A stretch of DNA of 64,000 bases. Source: Enoplolaimus lenunculus (lineage: Eukaryota; Nematoda; Enoplea; Enoplida; Thoracostomopsidae). The stretch is from assembly GCA_030248215.1 (NCBI GenBank), contig JASANG010001014.1, positions 124,001-188,000 of the forward strand. Direction: 5' to 3'. Below are positions 32,767 to 45,400 of the stretch, one piece after another; position 1 is the first letter of the stretch; each line of letters opens with the position of its first letter. The notes under the pieces were generated by a model. The model worked only from the letters and a program-made list of their open reading frames with translations, made no database searches and was not told the DNA's origin. Position numbers and translations under genes: made by a program.

Positions 32767-33197
32767 GTTACGAAACAAACCATGGGGATGACATTGTCCA
32801 TTGTGGTGATAGTAACCGTTGGGGTGAAATCAACCATTGGGGTGACCAACGTTGGGGTAAAGTCAACCGTTGGGTTGAAACTAACCTTTGCGGCAATACC
32901 AACCGTTGGGGTGAACCTGACCGTAGGCTCTATCATGTGTACCTATAGAGCTATAATAGTAAAATTACTTAGCTAAACGCGTAAAAAGTGTTGAACCAAA
33001 ATGAGAAATTTCATGCACTTTCTGTAAGGAGTTGTTTGACCGCACAACTACTGAAAGCCATATTCGTTTAGTAAATCTTTGGCACAGATATTCCCTACGT
33101 ACCATGATACCAGTGTAAGTACAAAATTGAAACGGAAGAATTATGATAATACTTGAGTACCAACATGCAAAGTAAACTGAAACTACGCACTTGAGAA
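32767..33197 (-). mobile_element. Minisatellite-bearing repeat element, copy B (inverted)
   Basis: The inverse of 32,945-33,197 matches the flank of copy A (23,750-24,005). It is followed by only about nine loose CCAACGGTTG units (32,780-32,935) instead of about 130. The end GTCATCCCCATGG matches the copy A end. The RTE LINE starts immediately after. Confidence 0.65.
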
Positions 33198-33201
33198 TAT
33201 A

Positions 33202-33340
33202 TACTGTAAAAAATGGTGAGTCAAATTGACTCTCTTCAAAATAGGCATTTCGGGACTACACAAACTGAGTCGAAATCCGACTCCGCTATAGTCAAACGTG
33301 CGACTCAGTGAGTCAATTGGACTCACCATTTTTTGCAGTG
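33202..33340. mobile_element. Tc1/mariner-type MITE, 139 bp
   Basis: The ends TACTGTAAAAAATGGTGAG and inverted CACTGCAAAAAATGGTGAG are flanked by TA on both sides. The arms continue into a GAGTC-rich imperfect palindrome, so the element can fold almost end to end. Confidence 0.8.
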
Positions 33341-33489
33341 TAGTTTTTTTTAAATTTGCTAATCTTTAAGAAGCCTATTTAAACTCACTTATATATTCAA
33401 TTAGTACCGATAAAAATGAAATATTTAGTATAATATATAAGCTGCCGTCTCAAAATCCCACCACCCATCATAGAACTTGATGTGCGGTC

Positions 33490-33955
33490 AAAGGTGGTAT
33501 TTTGGGATTTCGGGATATGGTCGAAGGTTGGATTTCGGCATTTTTGAATTCCAGAATATGGTCGAAGGGGGGATTTCGAGATTTTGGAATATGGTCGAAG
33601 GTGGGATTTTGGGATTTCGAGATATGGTCGAAGGTGGGATTTTGGGATTTCGGGATATGGTCGAAGGTGGGATTTTGGATTTCGGAATATGGTCGATGGT
33701 GGGATTTTGGGATTTCAGGATATGGTTGAAGGTGGGATTTTGGGATATGGTCGAAGGTGGGATTTTGGGATTTCGGGATATGGTCGAAGGTGGGATTTTG
33801 GTATTTCGGGATATGGTCGAAGGTGGGATTTTGGAATTTCGAGATATGGTCGAAGTCAGATGGGATTTCGGGATATGGACGACGGTGGGATTTTGGGATT
33901 TTGTAATTTGGTGATATGGTTGAAGGTTGGATTTTTTATTTCGAGATATATTAGA
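33490..33955. repeat. Minisatellite, about 34-bp unit
   Basis: About 13 units of GATATGGTCGAAGGTGGG followed by ATTTTGGGATTTCGG. Unit lengths vary and several frames stay open on both strands, so none is called coding. Confidence 0.88.
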
Positions 33956-33964
33956 ACGTGAAGT

Positions 33965-34252
33965 CTTAAACCTAAGCCTAAACATAAGCCTAGACTTGTG
34001 CCCAAGGCTTAGCCTACTTAAGCCTAAACTTAAGTCAAAGCCCAAGGCTAACCGTAAGCTTAAGCCCAAGCCTAAGCCTAAGGTTTAGCGTAAGTTATTC
34101 AACATCTATTCTTTGTTTGTTTAAAACCTATTCATAAAACGTCGGCTTAAGCCTAAGCCAATGCTATCTGTGGTCTAATCTACGCTTAAACAAAGCCTGC
34201 TCCTAAAACCTCAGAGTAAACTTAAGCGAAAGCCTAAGCCAAAGCCTAAGAT
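33965..34252. repeat. Degenerate GCCTAA (TTAGGC) hexamer tract
   Basis: Loose arrays of AAGCCTAAGCCTAA. A similar tract continues after the embedded MITE to about 34,700. The hexamer equals the nematode-type telomere repeat, but the runs are short and impure, so a MITE-core origin is more likely than a telomere remnant. Confidence 0.6.
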
Positions 34253-34428
34253 GGTCCATGTATAGAACAGGGCCGGAACAGTAGTATAAGCATATTCCTT
34301 AGCCTAAGCCTAAGCGTATGGATAAGCTTATTCCTAAGCCTAAGCCTAAGTAAAAACAGTCTAAAGCTTAAACTGACTCTATTATAGCCCCTCTGGAAAA
34401 CGATCCGGCCCTGTTCTATACATGGCAC
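34253..34428. mobile_element. MITE with TTAGGC core, 8-bp target duplication
   Basis: The ends GGTCCATGTATAGAACAGGG and inverted GTGCCATGTATAGAACAGGG are flanked by cctaagat and cctaagac (7/8). Same family as 5,015-5,218. Confidence 0.85.
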
Positions 34429-35549
34429 CCTAAGACTTAGCCCGTAATGGTCATTTATGATTCAATCTACGGTTAAACCAATTCCTAAAGCCTCAGCGTC
34501 CTAAAAATATGCCTAAGCCTGAGCCATAGACTAAGTCAAAGCGTACGCCTAAGGCTAATGCACCTCTAAAATGTTTATCTAAGTTTTACAATAGATGTTA
34601 CGGATAAAAATTAAGCCTAAGACGGAGCGTTGCTTATTCCTAAACCTAAATTTTGAGCCAAAGGATTGCATAATCTTAAATCTAAGCCTAAGCCTAAGGA
34701 ATTGCTTTGTATGAATTGTATTGAAATCGCAAAATCCCAACATCCCAAAATCAAAAAAAATCCCACCATCCCAAAATCCCACCACAAACAAAAAGTATCA
34801 TTTTTTAGTTGGGACGGTGGGATTTTGGGACGGCACTCAACTATACATGGGCCAACCTAACAATCACCGAAAATAAATTATCGAAGGTACACTTCGCTTC
34901 AGTAGATATATGCAGATTGTCAATATTTATCTTCAACTAAAGATTATTTCAGCAATAATGCAGCAAAAAAAAATAAAATGAATCTTTCAGTGACATGCAT
35001 TTATAACTTCTCGGTTCCGGTGATTTTTTCCAATTCCGGTTCCGACGACTTGTAATTCCGGTAGCATCTTGATTATATGCTCCGTTCCAGGGTGTAACCA
35101 GACATCCGTTTCCCGGCAAAAATTGGTGTCCGCTTCCGTTATAGAAATAACGGAATGATTTTTACGTTCAAAATTAGTTATAAATCAAGTATATATGTCG
35201 CAGTTTTTGGTTTTAAGATAGTGGATACATTTCATAATTTTTATACAGCTGAAGCTCATCCAAATGCCTTAATTTTACAACCTAAGAAATGGAAAAGACT
35301 CAAACTTATCTTAAATATATTTTCATTGCGATCACTTTTAACAAAACGTAAAGGAAATTCTAACCATTGACGACATTCTAAACCGTTTCTTGAAATATCC
35401 GCATATTTTGCGAAAATATAAAAATATCACTTTCCACCTAAACTTCTTTTATAAACATTAGTTTTCACATTAACGTTATAAATGGTCATTTTTCAAAACA
35501 CCACAAATACAACGGTTGTTGTTTCACTGTAGCTTCTAAACATTTTCTG
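34429..35549. other. Repeat spacer downstream of MCTS1
   Basis: Holds the rest of the GCCTAA tract, an ATCCCACCATCCCAAAATCC run (34,740-34,830), a degraded hAT end near 35,020-35,070, and a CAGGGTGTAACCAGACATCC end at about 35,090. The MCTS1 3' UTR must lie in its right part. Confidence 0.4.
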
Positions 35550-36527
35550 TCATTTTACTTGTGGTAACCCCCAGAGTCCGTCATTCAGATAGTGAACATT
35601 TTCAATCCCAATACCAGAATTATGCTTTGCGATATCGGATGCTGACATGGACATTGTGCCAACGGCAAGCGCATGTTGTTTATCTTCAGCCATTATTGCA
35701 ACTACTTTTCCCGCATCCATGGGCATACTCAGTCGGGCTCCGGGCGAGGTTAATCCAGGGCACATAATATTCGAACCTTTGAGGATAAATCTATAAATTG
35801 TATAGACATATGCAATTAAATTATCTGTTCAAATCGTAGTTTATGTTAATTGAGCCTAACTTGTTTCAATTTAATCTTATTATTGTTGGTTATTCCACAT
35901 GTTTATTACATACTTGTGTCCTTAATACCAACAATTCAGTTGAGCTTTTACCCCATATGACAAAGAAATTCAGCTTTCTGTTATAGATGAAAATAAGGGA
36001 ATGGCAGAAGAATTACTTTATCGCTCCTTTATCAACTTGCTGAGCAGGCAGGATGAATGGATACTGATGGATCAAACGGAGCGTTGGCATAAAAGGTCCG
36101 TCGCGTGATTTGAAGAAAAGAACATCGCCACCTGGCCCAGCAATTAATTCAATGTGATCGTGGCATTTTATTAGTTTAAAATTGTCTTTCTTTGGCAGAA
36201 TCTGAAGAAATAAGTGCTCACCATTAATTCAAAATGCTGACACACAAAACTAAAATGAATAAAATTGGTAGAAAATTAAGAATCTAATTAAATACGTTAA
36301 GGAACTGACCATCCTAACTCAGAGCAGCTTGACCAATAGCGGCTAATCAATTTAACCAAGAGTCTGCTCAAATGGTTTTGACAATGTGCCAAATTACATA
36401 CGTCTTCAATGAAATCTTTTAATCCGGAATAATCTTCAAGAATCTGGTTCCGTATCGATCTCTGAACAGATGACTTAAGCTGCTGTGTACCAGAAACGTT
36501 GTTTTTGGCATCAAATTTTTTAAACAT
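35550..36527 (-). CDS. MCTS1: MCTS1, PUA-domain translation re-initiation factor
   Basis: MCTS1 (MCT-1) pairs with DENR to recycle 40S subunits and promote re-initiation after short upstream frames in the cytoplasm. Three exons on the minus strand, 36527-36402, 36201-36017 and 35790-35550, join in matching phases (0, then AA|A) to give 183 residues; human is 181. Exon 1 begins [12 protein letters not shown], close to human MFKKFDEKENVS. Exon 2 has [16 protein letters not shown] and [18 protein letters not shown]. Exon 3 has the PUA core [28 protein letters not shown] and [15 protein letters not shown]. The start could instead be the ATG one codon upstream (36,530). All splice sites are GT/AG. 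Introns are short, unlike the neighbouring QNG1 and WTAP genes, and no transposon lies inside. Confidence 0.96.
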
Positions 36528-36530
36528 CAT

Positions 36531-36858
36531 AAGGTGTTAAATGTGATCTTCTGAAACTCGTATTATAACATTGTGCGTCATATTTATATAAAGTGCAAAC
36601 CGGAAACTGGCGGCTGCATGGAAGCCATCCAAATCATAGCCGCAACAGGGGTCAAAACCGAATGCTGTATCAACATCCAATACTAAAATTGCGTTTGGCT
36701 TCCAGAGTACCATACTTCGAAAAATGCTCACCCGGATTTCACTTTGAAACAATCTTTAATGAAACCAGCAGTTTGGATGAAGCTCTTGTTAATCAAACCA
36801 AACAGCAAGTTATAAAGCACTTCTTCATTCTTCAAGACGCATCGAGTTTAGTAAAGGT
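36531..36858. other. Region upstream of MCTS1, unassigned frame
   Basis: A plus-strand open frame covers about 36,593-36,858 (RVPYFEKCSPGFHFETIF, then HFFILQDASSL) and stops being followable at the hAT insertion. I do not recognise it. It may be chance in a promoter-side region. Confidence 0.25.
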
Positions 36859-38134
36859 TATAGATGGGCACTGGATATCCGGATATGAAAAATATCCGGA
36901 TATGTATCCGAAATGAAACGTGTATCCGGATATCTGAAATGCTTTTGTCTAAAAAAATTTTTTGGAATAATTTGCATGGTTTCACCACTAAAGCAGCTGG
37001 AGCTGACGAAAAAATTCTGTATCGAAACCTCAGTCACAATATTAAACCACGTTCTTGCATAATTGCTCCATGATGATTCAAAATCTTTATTTCTTCACTA
37101 AAACATGCCAATATTCAAAAAACTTCAGATTAGCGTGATATTTATAGGTAAGTTGAAAATCTACGCAAGAACTAAGGCACGGAGCCACATTTGTACAAAC
37201 ACGCACGTTATTTGTCCGGCCAAACCGGGACCAGTTTTTATATACAATCCTTACTTGAGTCGCATGAAAGAACAAAGTACAATCCAATCACAATCGGTCC
37301 TCGTGTGAAAATCACAGGATATTACTGTAAATTGAAATTTTTATTTTCCGAGGGTTTGCTGTACACAGTATACAGATAGGCTACAGATGAACACCGGATA
37401 TTCGGCCCGGATAAGAAAAATGTCTAAGGACCACTACCTTACAATTTGTCCCCACTCCCAACATAAATTTTTTGTGATAAAATGATATGGTGGTTCATTA
37501 CCTTACAATTTGTCCTCTCATCATAATACTTTCGTTATAACATCGGGTCCTACCTTATAATTTTTCCGCTAAGAAAATTTTTGGAGAAAAATTGCGCTCA
37601 AAATATTTACCATCCCGCCCATTTAGAAAAGCCACAATGCAAGGTTATTATTAGGAACGTAATGCAAGGTTATTATTAGGAACGTAATGCAAGGTTATTA
37701 TTAGGAACGTACTTTAAAAACTTAAGTACGCTTCAAAGATTTGAGCTCACCTTTAATAATTGACATTTATGTACTCTAATTAGGGTTTAGGGACTCTATG
37801 CGCTTACGGACTCTTGTTAGGGTACGCACTTCTATTGAGACTCAAAACGGGTACCCCCTCTTATTCCAGTCACTACAGTACTGGCATAAATACCGTTAAG
37901 AATTGTATCCTTTATGCGCATATCAATTTGCTTGAGGGTCAGGGTACTTTCTTTAGAGCAAAAAGTTTTAAAACAAGTGCTTAAGAAACGAAAATCGAGG
38001 TTCGGAAACTCAAAAAACGCAAAATCTAGTTTCGGATAACTGAAATAGAAAATTTCATTTCGGATATCCGGATAAATATCCGGCAAGATTTGCCGAACAT
38101 CCGGATATGAAAAAATATCCGATGCCCATCACTA
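36859..38134. mobile_element. hAT-like element, 1,276 bp, with 8-bp target duplication
   Basis: The ends TATAGATGGGCACTGGATAT and inverted TAGTGATGGGCATCGGATAT are flanked by gtaaaggt and gtaaagat (7/8). Termini are TATCCGGATATCC repeats. No transposase is seen, so it is non-autonomous. Inside are an inverted partial TACTGTAGTGACC element (about 37,636-37,880) and a 3 x 25-bp tandem AATGCAAGGTTATTATTAGG at 37,636-37,710. Confidence 0.8.
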
Positions 38135-38636
38135 GTAAAGATGGCATTCAAATTTTGGTATGGCGAAAGAACTGATGGCCCTGGGACAATTCTGATTTGA
38201 ATTGAACACTTTTGATAGGAGTACCACTGTTTCATATTTTAATCACTATCCGCTTCCGTTTCAGATATATCGTCACTATTCGTTTACACCATAAAACTCC
38301 AGAAAAATTGAAAATCCTCAGTGTTAACGTACATTCTGTTAGACGGGCTTAGTATGCAATAAACCAAGGAAACCAAAAATAGTTTAAAAGCCACAATTTA
38401 ATAGATTTTTAACCGAACAGATACTCATGCTGATGAATGCAGTTTGGAAAACATGAGTTAATTTTAATGTTGTCCGCATGGCTAAATAATGCAACCATTT
38501 TCACTAAAAATTACACAATTCAATTTTTTAATACGGTGGTATAGTCGCAAACGTAAAAATTTATTAGACGTACAGGCCAATATCATAACAATAACAAGCA
38601 AGATTATAAATATGTAGATAGTCGTTGGATAGCTAT
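38135..38636. other. Spacer
   Basis: A degraded ATCCGCTTCCGTTTC transposon end finishes at TTTACACCAT near 38,288. The rest is AT-rich with nothing recognised. Confidence 0.35.
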
Positions 38637-38973
38637 AAGGGTGCAATCGGAGCGAGAATAACGGAGCCGGAGGTCAACAAAATTTGCCGGAGTCGAAGGT
38701 GAGGCGAAATTTGGTAGTTAAAATGATGTATAATTTGTTAATTTTAGCAAATATCTATATTGTGTTGTTAAATCCTTTAATTTAATGCTTATTTTTAACA
38801 AAAAAAATGGCAATACTTACCCTTAAAATTATGTCAAAAGGTAAAACAACACGCGCCAAACAAACAATTTTGCAATACTATGCAAAATTTCACTGCCGAA
38901 ATTACCGGAACCACCGTCAAAAATTTTGTCGGAGCCGGAGGTCGATAGCAGGCAGACCTTCGGTTGTACCATG
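38637..38973. mobile_element. hAT-type MITE (GGAGCCGGAGGTC family)
   Basis: The ends AAGGGTGCAATCGGAGC and inverted CATGGTACAACCGAAGG are flanked by atagctat and atagctac (7/8). Confidence 0.75.
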
Positions 38974-38984
38974 ATAGCTACATA

Positions 38985-39150
38985 GGCCCATGTATATAAC
39001 CGGGCCGCATCGTTTATAATTGAGTCAGTTTAAGCTGTAGAGTAATTTTTTTGCTTAGGCTTAGGCTCAGGAATAAGCTCATCCATACGCTTAGACTAGG
39101 CTTACGAATATGCTTATACCACTGTCCCGGCCCTGTTCCATATATGGGCC
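38985..39150. mobile_element. MITE with TTAGGC core
   Basis: The ends GGCCCATGTATATAACCGGG and inverted GGCCCATATATGGAACAGGG match the 5,015 family. Flanks gctacata and acaacata agree at 6/8 positions, a plausible decayed duplication. Confidence 0.75.
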
Positions 39151-39499
39151 ACAACATACGCACTTTAATTCTAGTGTTACGTCAAAAATAAAAATCTAAT
39201 CACAGGTTCAAGGTTTTGCACCTTAACTTACAGCTGCAACGTGCCGTGAAGGTTTCGAGCTTTCGAACAAAACTTGCAGCTCTCAAAACGTTGCACTTGC
39301 AATTTGCCACTGCAAGTTCTTTCCGTCAAAATATTGTGCATGCAAATTGCAGCTGCATTTCTGTTCTGGCAAAATTTAGCTCCTTCCTGTTGAAACCATA
39401 TCCAGATATAGGCAAATATCTACTACAGCCGTCACTAGTTATAAATCAATGTCTGTACTTAAATTGCAGTGCGTAGACCATAAACACATTATCTGTACT
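39151..39499. other. QNG1 3' flank
   Basis: AT-rich, with inverted-repeat-like CAGCTGCAA phrases at about 39,225-39,355. Includes the QNG1 3' UTR. No other gene seen. Confidence 0.35.
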
Positions 39500-42400
39500 T
39501 CAATAGTATATTGTTCGGACCTTGTGGAACGGAGTCGTCTGAGCAATCAAATCAGCGTGTTTCCTCCGAAAAGTCCACAAGAAGTTATCAAGCGTTATTG
39601 CATTGATTTTCCTCAATGGTAAACCGCTAGGTAACATTTCCTCGTTGCAATCATTGATTTTGGTTTGAATGCATGCTACGAGTTCCTAAACACAGATTGC
39701 GAATAAATAATACAGTATAATGTCAACCACAATGATATGTAGAAAATACAGAGCACCACAATATTAATGTTCTTAGAAGGAAACGAAGCCCATGCACACA
39801 TTAACCAATACTTAAATTATGACAAGCACTAAACTATGACCGAGACAGAAACAATAAAATCTACATCAAATACTTTGTAAAACGCATCCACGATGCAGAA
39901 TACAGCATATTTTGCAAAGGATACTTCGATGAATCGACGTCCATCTGGCCAGAATAATTATTGCTTCAAAAAATTTTGCAGCAGAACAGAGTAAACATAC
40001 AAAAACGCTACGTTGTTGCATTTTGCAATTGAAACTTTCCATATGCATGATGCTTCAGCATTGTGCGCCTGTGTTACACAATTACCTCAACTGCTTGAAT
40101 TGTGTTTCCACGTATTTCGACTTCCACATCTTCTCCAAATTCAAACAATGCATCTAATGACCAATTATTTTAAAGCAAGCTAATTTTACATTACGTCATT
40201 AACGATACTGCTACATAGTACTCATTAAATCAATTAATTAGGTTTCAAGCAGCACTGGGCAATGCAGAAAACCTTATTAAAATGCATTAATGTTAAAAAG
40301 AAAGGTTTAAAAAAGGTTGAATTAGAATTGAACGATTACGATAATGAAACCCTTTGAAAATCCAAAATAGGCAAAACACATGGTTCAAACAAAACCTACA
40401 TGAATGAGTTTAGCCTTCGAAGCAATGCTGTCATAACGTACGCTCATAAAAATCTACAAACAACACCTTTATGTGTGTACATTATGATAATACGCTACTA
40501 ACCGTTACTCAACTTTTCCATCAGCTCCGAGCTATAATGCAACACTCCAAAGTAGGCCAATACTTGAGGAACCCTAAACAGGTGACTTGTCAGACAAAAA
40601 ATAAATCACCGTTTTAAAGCCTCAATAAGTGGCCAGAAATGCACCACTGATAGTAGTAGTCTTATTGACCGTAAAACCTTTAACAAACAACCAAACATCT
40701 TATACATAGATGCATACATATTGTAAAAAATAAGAAACTCACTAAGTCGAGAGCACATTTTAAAGTAGAGTAGAGAATTATCGTGTTGCTTGTAAATCAA
40801 ACTATATTTCCGATAACTTATTTGCAAAACCAACTTTAAGAACCAGATGAACCAACGCACCTGTAGTCTGCAAACATTGTTATTGAATCAATGTCAACAA
40901 ATTCCGCTAAATCTTTGCCTTCGAGACAGCTCCAAATATCAGCAACAAGAATCTGAGCGCGTTTAAGGAATGATACTAAAGTATGCAACCAACCAATCTT
41001 TCATTGTGCAATAATAATAAATTCTATGTGAGAGACCCATCGATCTTCAAAATAAAACAATCTTGGATAAGATTATTGCATACCAACCGTAACTAATATT
41101 TTTCAGAAGCTAATATTTATTGCAGGAGTGCAGATGCAGTTAGCATTCGTTTATTGTACCTAATATTATGTATGTACATCCTCCCTCGATATTGATTTTG
41201 CATCAGTAATGAGTTCGTTGCTAAGGCGCAGGATTTCAGAAAGCTGAAGGCTAACGTTACAGGTAAAACTTCTAAGCTAAAGTTCTCACCTAGTGTCGCC
41301 TAACATAAGGTAATTTCGAAGTTGTCCTGACTATCTTTCTTGACGCATGTACCTGGCTTTCCTTTGAAAATAGCACAGTCACGATAACACGGAAAATTAT
41401 CCAAAATTATTTTGAGCATTTCACGACAGCTGTTTCGACACGCGCGCAAAATATTGAAAAAATCACCATTAAATTTCTGGAAAAGAGATAACGAATTGCG
41501 TTTAAAAGGGAAATAATTGCGCTAATATACGCAACAGTGAAACCACGTTTTGCTGAATAAAATTGTACTAAGAAGTATATTACAAAAACGAAACTACAAT
41601 TACAGTGGGCGACTGTCAATAGTTTTCAAAACAATACGCGTTTGAGAAAATAAATATGCGTATACTCCATAAATTATTATACGTTTCCCTGCTACTGCAT
41701 TTGTTTCAGAATATTGGCACTCTAAATGGTGTGTTTATCAGTTCATTTTTCAGTGGCATTCCAGCGCACAGAGTACAGATGAAGGACCAAATGCCTCATA
41801 AGTATGCTTCTTAAAATAATAGCACTCAGCCGTTCCTGCGAAGCGTTATTTGAATTAAATTCTATGTTGTTAGCACAGAAGAAGTACTAGAACGCTCGTC
41901 ATCATTTAATTAACTAGCATTCTCTGAAATTCTTCAACGACCTTCAATATCCGTTTTCCGTTTCCTTTATTTTGATGACTATTCGTTTCAGTTATTTTTA
42001 CTATCTATTTACGTTTCTGTAATTTTTACTATCTGTTTACGTTTCCATTATATTTACTATACATTTACTCCCTGCTAGACATACACTAAAGGCGAATTTA
42101 GCTTTTGTTATGAAAGATCGTTAGCACATAGGAGAGGTCGAAACTAACTGTACGCGCCGTCTTTCACCACTAGATTTTTTCGCGAAATGCCGAAAATTCC
42201 TTGAGAAATCGGAGCATACACTTGGGAACACCTGTGTTAGAAACAAAATACCAATGCCCATACAATTTCTCTGCAACTGAATATAAAAGTTGAAATACAT
42301 TTTTCAATGAACCGAACTTTCAACTACCCCACAACTACTATGAATATATTTTAAAAACCGGGTCCCGGCTTGCATCCGGTAAAATTCATGGCCCCTGGAC

Positions 42401-45400
42401 AGCTCTAATATATGCATTACTTATTGGAACGACAACGCTTCCGATCTTTGTCCTTGAAGCAGTAAATTTCTAAATAAATCATAATAAGTTGTAAACTAGT
42501 CGTACTTCCGCTAATACGTTGCCCACTTCAACTAAATTCTGCAGACGTTCATCAATCATCGGCAACGACTGTCCTTCGTCACCACGCAGCACAAGAGTAA
42601 GCTCTTGCTTCGTTATCCCTCTATACCACATTGGATCTGTTATTTTGATCCCTTCCTAAAATTCAATAAATGTGTACTGGTTTGCTAAAAATCTATGGAG
42701 CGAAATGATTGCTCGTTTAAGTGAAACCAGAATCTGAGTGCAAAGAGCCTCTCATACAATCTAAGCTGTTGAATATACGGGTTTTCAGGCCTTGTCCAAG
42801 GCGTCATCTGCCCGCAGACATTATGTTCTCTAATACATATCTACGTATATTACAATTTAATACCTACTCAACAAGCAAACTTCTGCAATTGAATATCTCA
42901 TGTATTACGCTACCTGTAAATACCAAAGTACATAGTACCTCAATCGCTCTGTTTATACATGCACAAAGTGCCCAGTAACCAGTATATCGGCTGCCACTCC
43001 ATGTCACTGTGAACTGTTGATTGCCTGGATGCGACCAAAACGAAAAATTAAGCGTGTCTACAACAAAAATCCTAAAAATATACATGCAATAATAAAAAAC
43101 AGTCTATTAATTGAACATTGCTCATCATACTTACCTACAGGCTACAGCGCATTTACAGCACGGTAACTAGGGCTTAATATTGCCCACTGCATTACAGCAA
43201 TTTGACTAGGTTTAAAATAGATTTTGCAACAAAAATTGTTCAAACTGCGATACCATTATAAGTCGTGGACAGTGGACAGAGTGTAGCCAAACTTTAAGAA
43301 TACCTGTGATTTATTATGTGTAAACAGCCCTAAATTTTATAATACCGTTTAAAAGTTCTGAGTTTCCACTATAAAGAATTGCACACCCACGCAATGATTC
43401 GAAACGTTACAGGGGTGTGTGGCGAACAATGGTTCGAAACGTTCCAGGGTGTGGCGTGAGCGTTTTACATCCTGAGAATTCGAACCTACGACAAGCTTTG
43501 CTCCCAACCAAGAATTGGCGGTAACCATTTTCATTTCCTCAGAATTACCGTTCAATTCTTACAATTAAACCAATAAATCGTCGTCAAACTCTATTTTTGT
43601 TACTTTATTTACACCAGTTAGGAATGATGTCACAAACGCAACGATTGAAATCTTTCAGATAATTATCTCCAACTTCAATTATGACAACCTTGCGCACATA
43701 CGAAAATGAACTAAAGCGGATTATGTTAGACAGTCAGTGCCAATATTAACGAAAGAATTACTTGGTGATCAACTCTGCAAAAGCTCACTCACTTTGCTTT
43801 CGTTGTACAATTTTATTTACTTGTTTACTTCCCCACAACCATACCTAAACTGAAGCGTAAACCTCATCCTAAGTCATGTATGTCATAATATAGTGAGACC
43901 AGTCGTAGTGGGACTACATGTATTGAGCGAAGCTCGAACACACGTAAGCAGTTAAGCTAATATGCAAATTAGTTATTAGCTAACTATTTATTTATCGGTT
44001 TTGGAGGTTTGTGAACAATTTATTCAGATTCCTCGTAACCCTAATAATTAGTGAAATATTGCAAAAAACGCCTAATTTAGGTTTATCATTATGCTTATAT
44101 GCAAATTATCTATTAGCTAACTACTCATTTAGCGGTTGCAGACGTTTGTAAACAATTTATTCACATTACTCGCACCCAAAAAACCTTCAGTAAAACCAAA
44201 TTATTATTGAAATAATTTAAAAAGTCCCAGTTTTGCTTTGTCAATTAAGCTAATATGCAAATTAGCTATTAGCTAACTATTTAATAATCGGTTTTGGAGG
44301 TTTGTAAACAATTTATTCAGAATCCTCGCACCCAAAAACACTCAGTAAACCCTAATAATTATTGAAATAATTTAAAAGTCCCAGTTTTGCTATGTCAATT
44401 AAGCTAATATGCAAATTAGCTATTAGATAACTATTTAATTATCGGTTTTGGAGGTTTGTAAACAATTTATTCAACTTCATCGCACCCAAAAACCCTTTAG
44501 TGCTGAAATTATATTGCTTTTAACCTGAATTATTAGAGAAATATTGTAAAGTCTTAATTTAGGCTTATAAACTATGCTAATATGCAAATTATCTATTAGC
44601 TAACTACTCAATTATCGGTTTTAGAGATTTGTAAACAGTCTACGCAGATTCCTCGCACCGAAAAAGTTTTTAATACTGCGATTAGGTTGCTTCTAACTGT
44701 AATAATTAGTGAAATAATGCAGAAAGTCCTAATTTAGGCTTAATCAATTATGCAAATTGCCTGTAGCTAATAAACGGCTAAAAGTTTTAAAACCCCAATG
44801 CGAGGTTAACACCCCAGGATAATTGGCTTTCAAAAAAAAGTTTATCAAAATTGGTTCAGCCGTTCTTGAGATTCTTTTCGGACGGATAGACAGACGGACG
44901 AACGAACGGACACGCTTCGCTCAATAATCACTTAGACAGAACTTGAGACTATTTTAATACAGTCATAGTGTTGAATGAAGTAAAGAAGTACCCAATTTTT
45001 AGCTGTTCACGCATGTAATATTAGTCTAAAATACGAGCAAAACATTGCTGTATCATTTCATCAACTCAAACTAGCTCAGCTAATAGCAATTATTTATCGG
45101 TTTTTCACTCTGGCTTCGATTTGCAAACAATCGGAACTGAAGAAAAGCGAGACCGTGACCAACCAATTCCCGAGACCATGCTCCAAACTACTCAGGTATG
45201 ACAGATCGAAACAAGCAGCCCGGGTTCTTGGCAGGAGGTCGAGGTAAATCATCTCGGCCTACTGCTTCTAATAACTGGAAATGTTGAACGAAATCCGGCT
45301 AGGCTATGGAAAAGGTGGAATAATTCAGTGCATCGACTTGAAATGCTAGTATCATTGAAAATGCCCTCAACTAAGTGCAACATGACTTCTAGCGATGCCG

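Noticed and set aside
33965-34700. Interstitial telomere from a chromosome fusion
   Set aside because: The TTAGGC hexamers are short and impure, and similar tracts form the cores of MITEs elsewhere in the window.
43455-43520. Second tRNA-like SINE head (GGTTCGAATTC on the minus strand)
   Set aside because: Only a box B-like motif is visible. No convincing box A or stems.
43349-43555. Minus-strand frame upstream of QNG1 exon 3 considered as the QNG1 N-terminus
   Set aside because: It does not match the family. The true upstream exons were found at 48,623-48,726 and 49,619-49,738 with exact phase (TG|G for Trp75).
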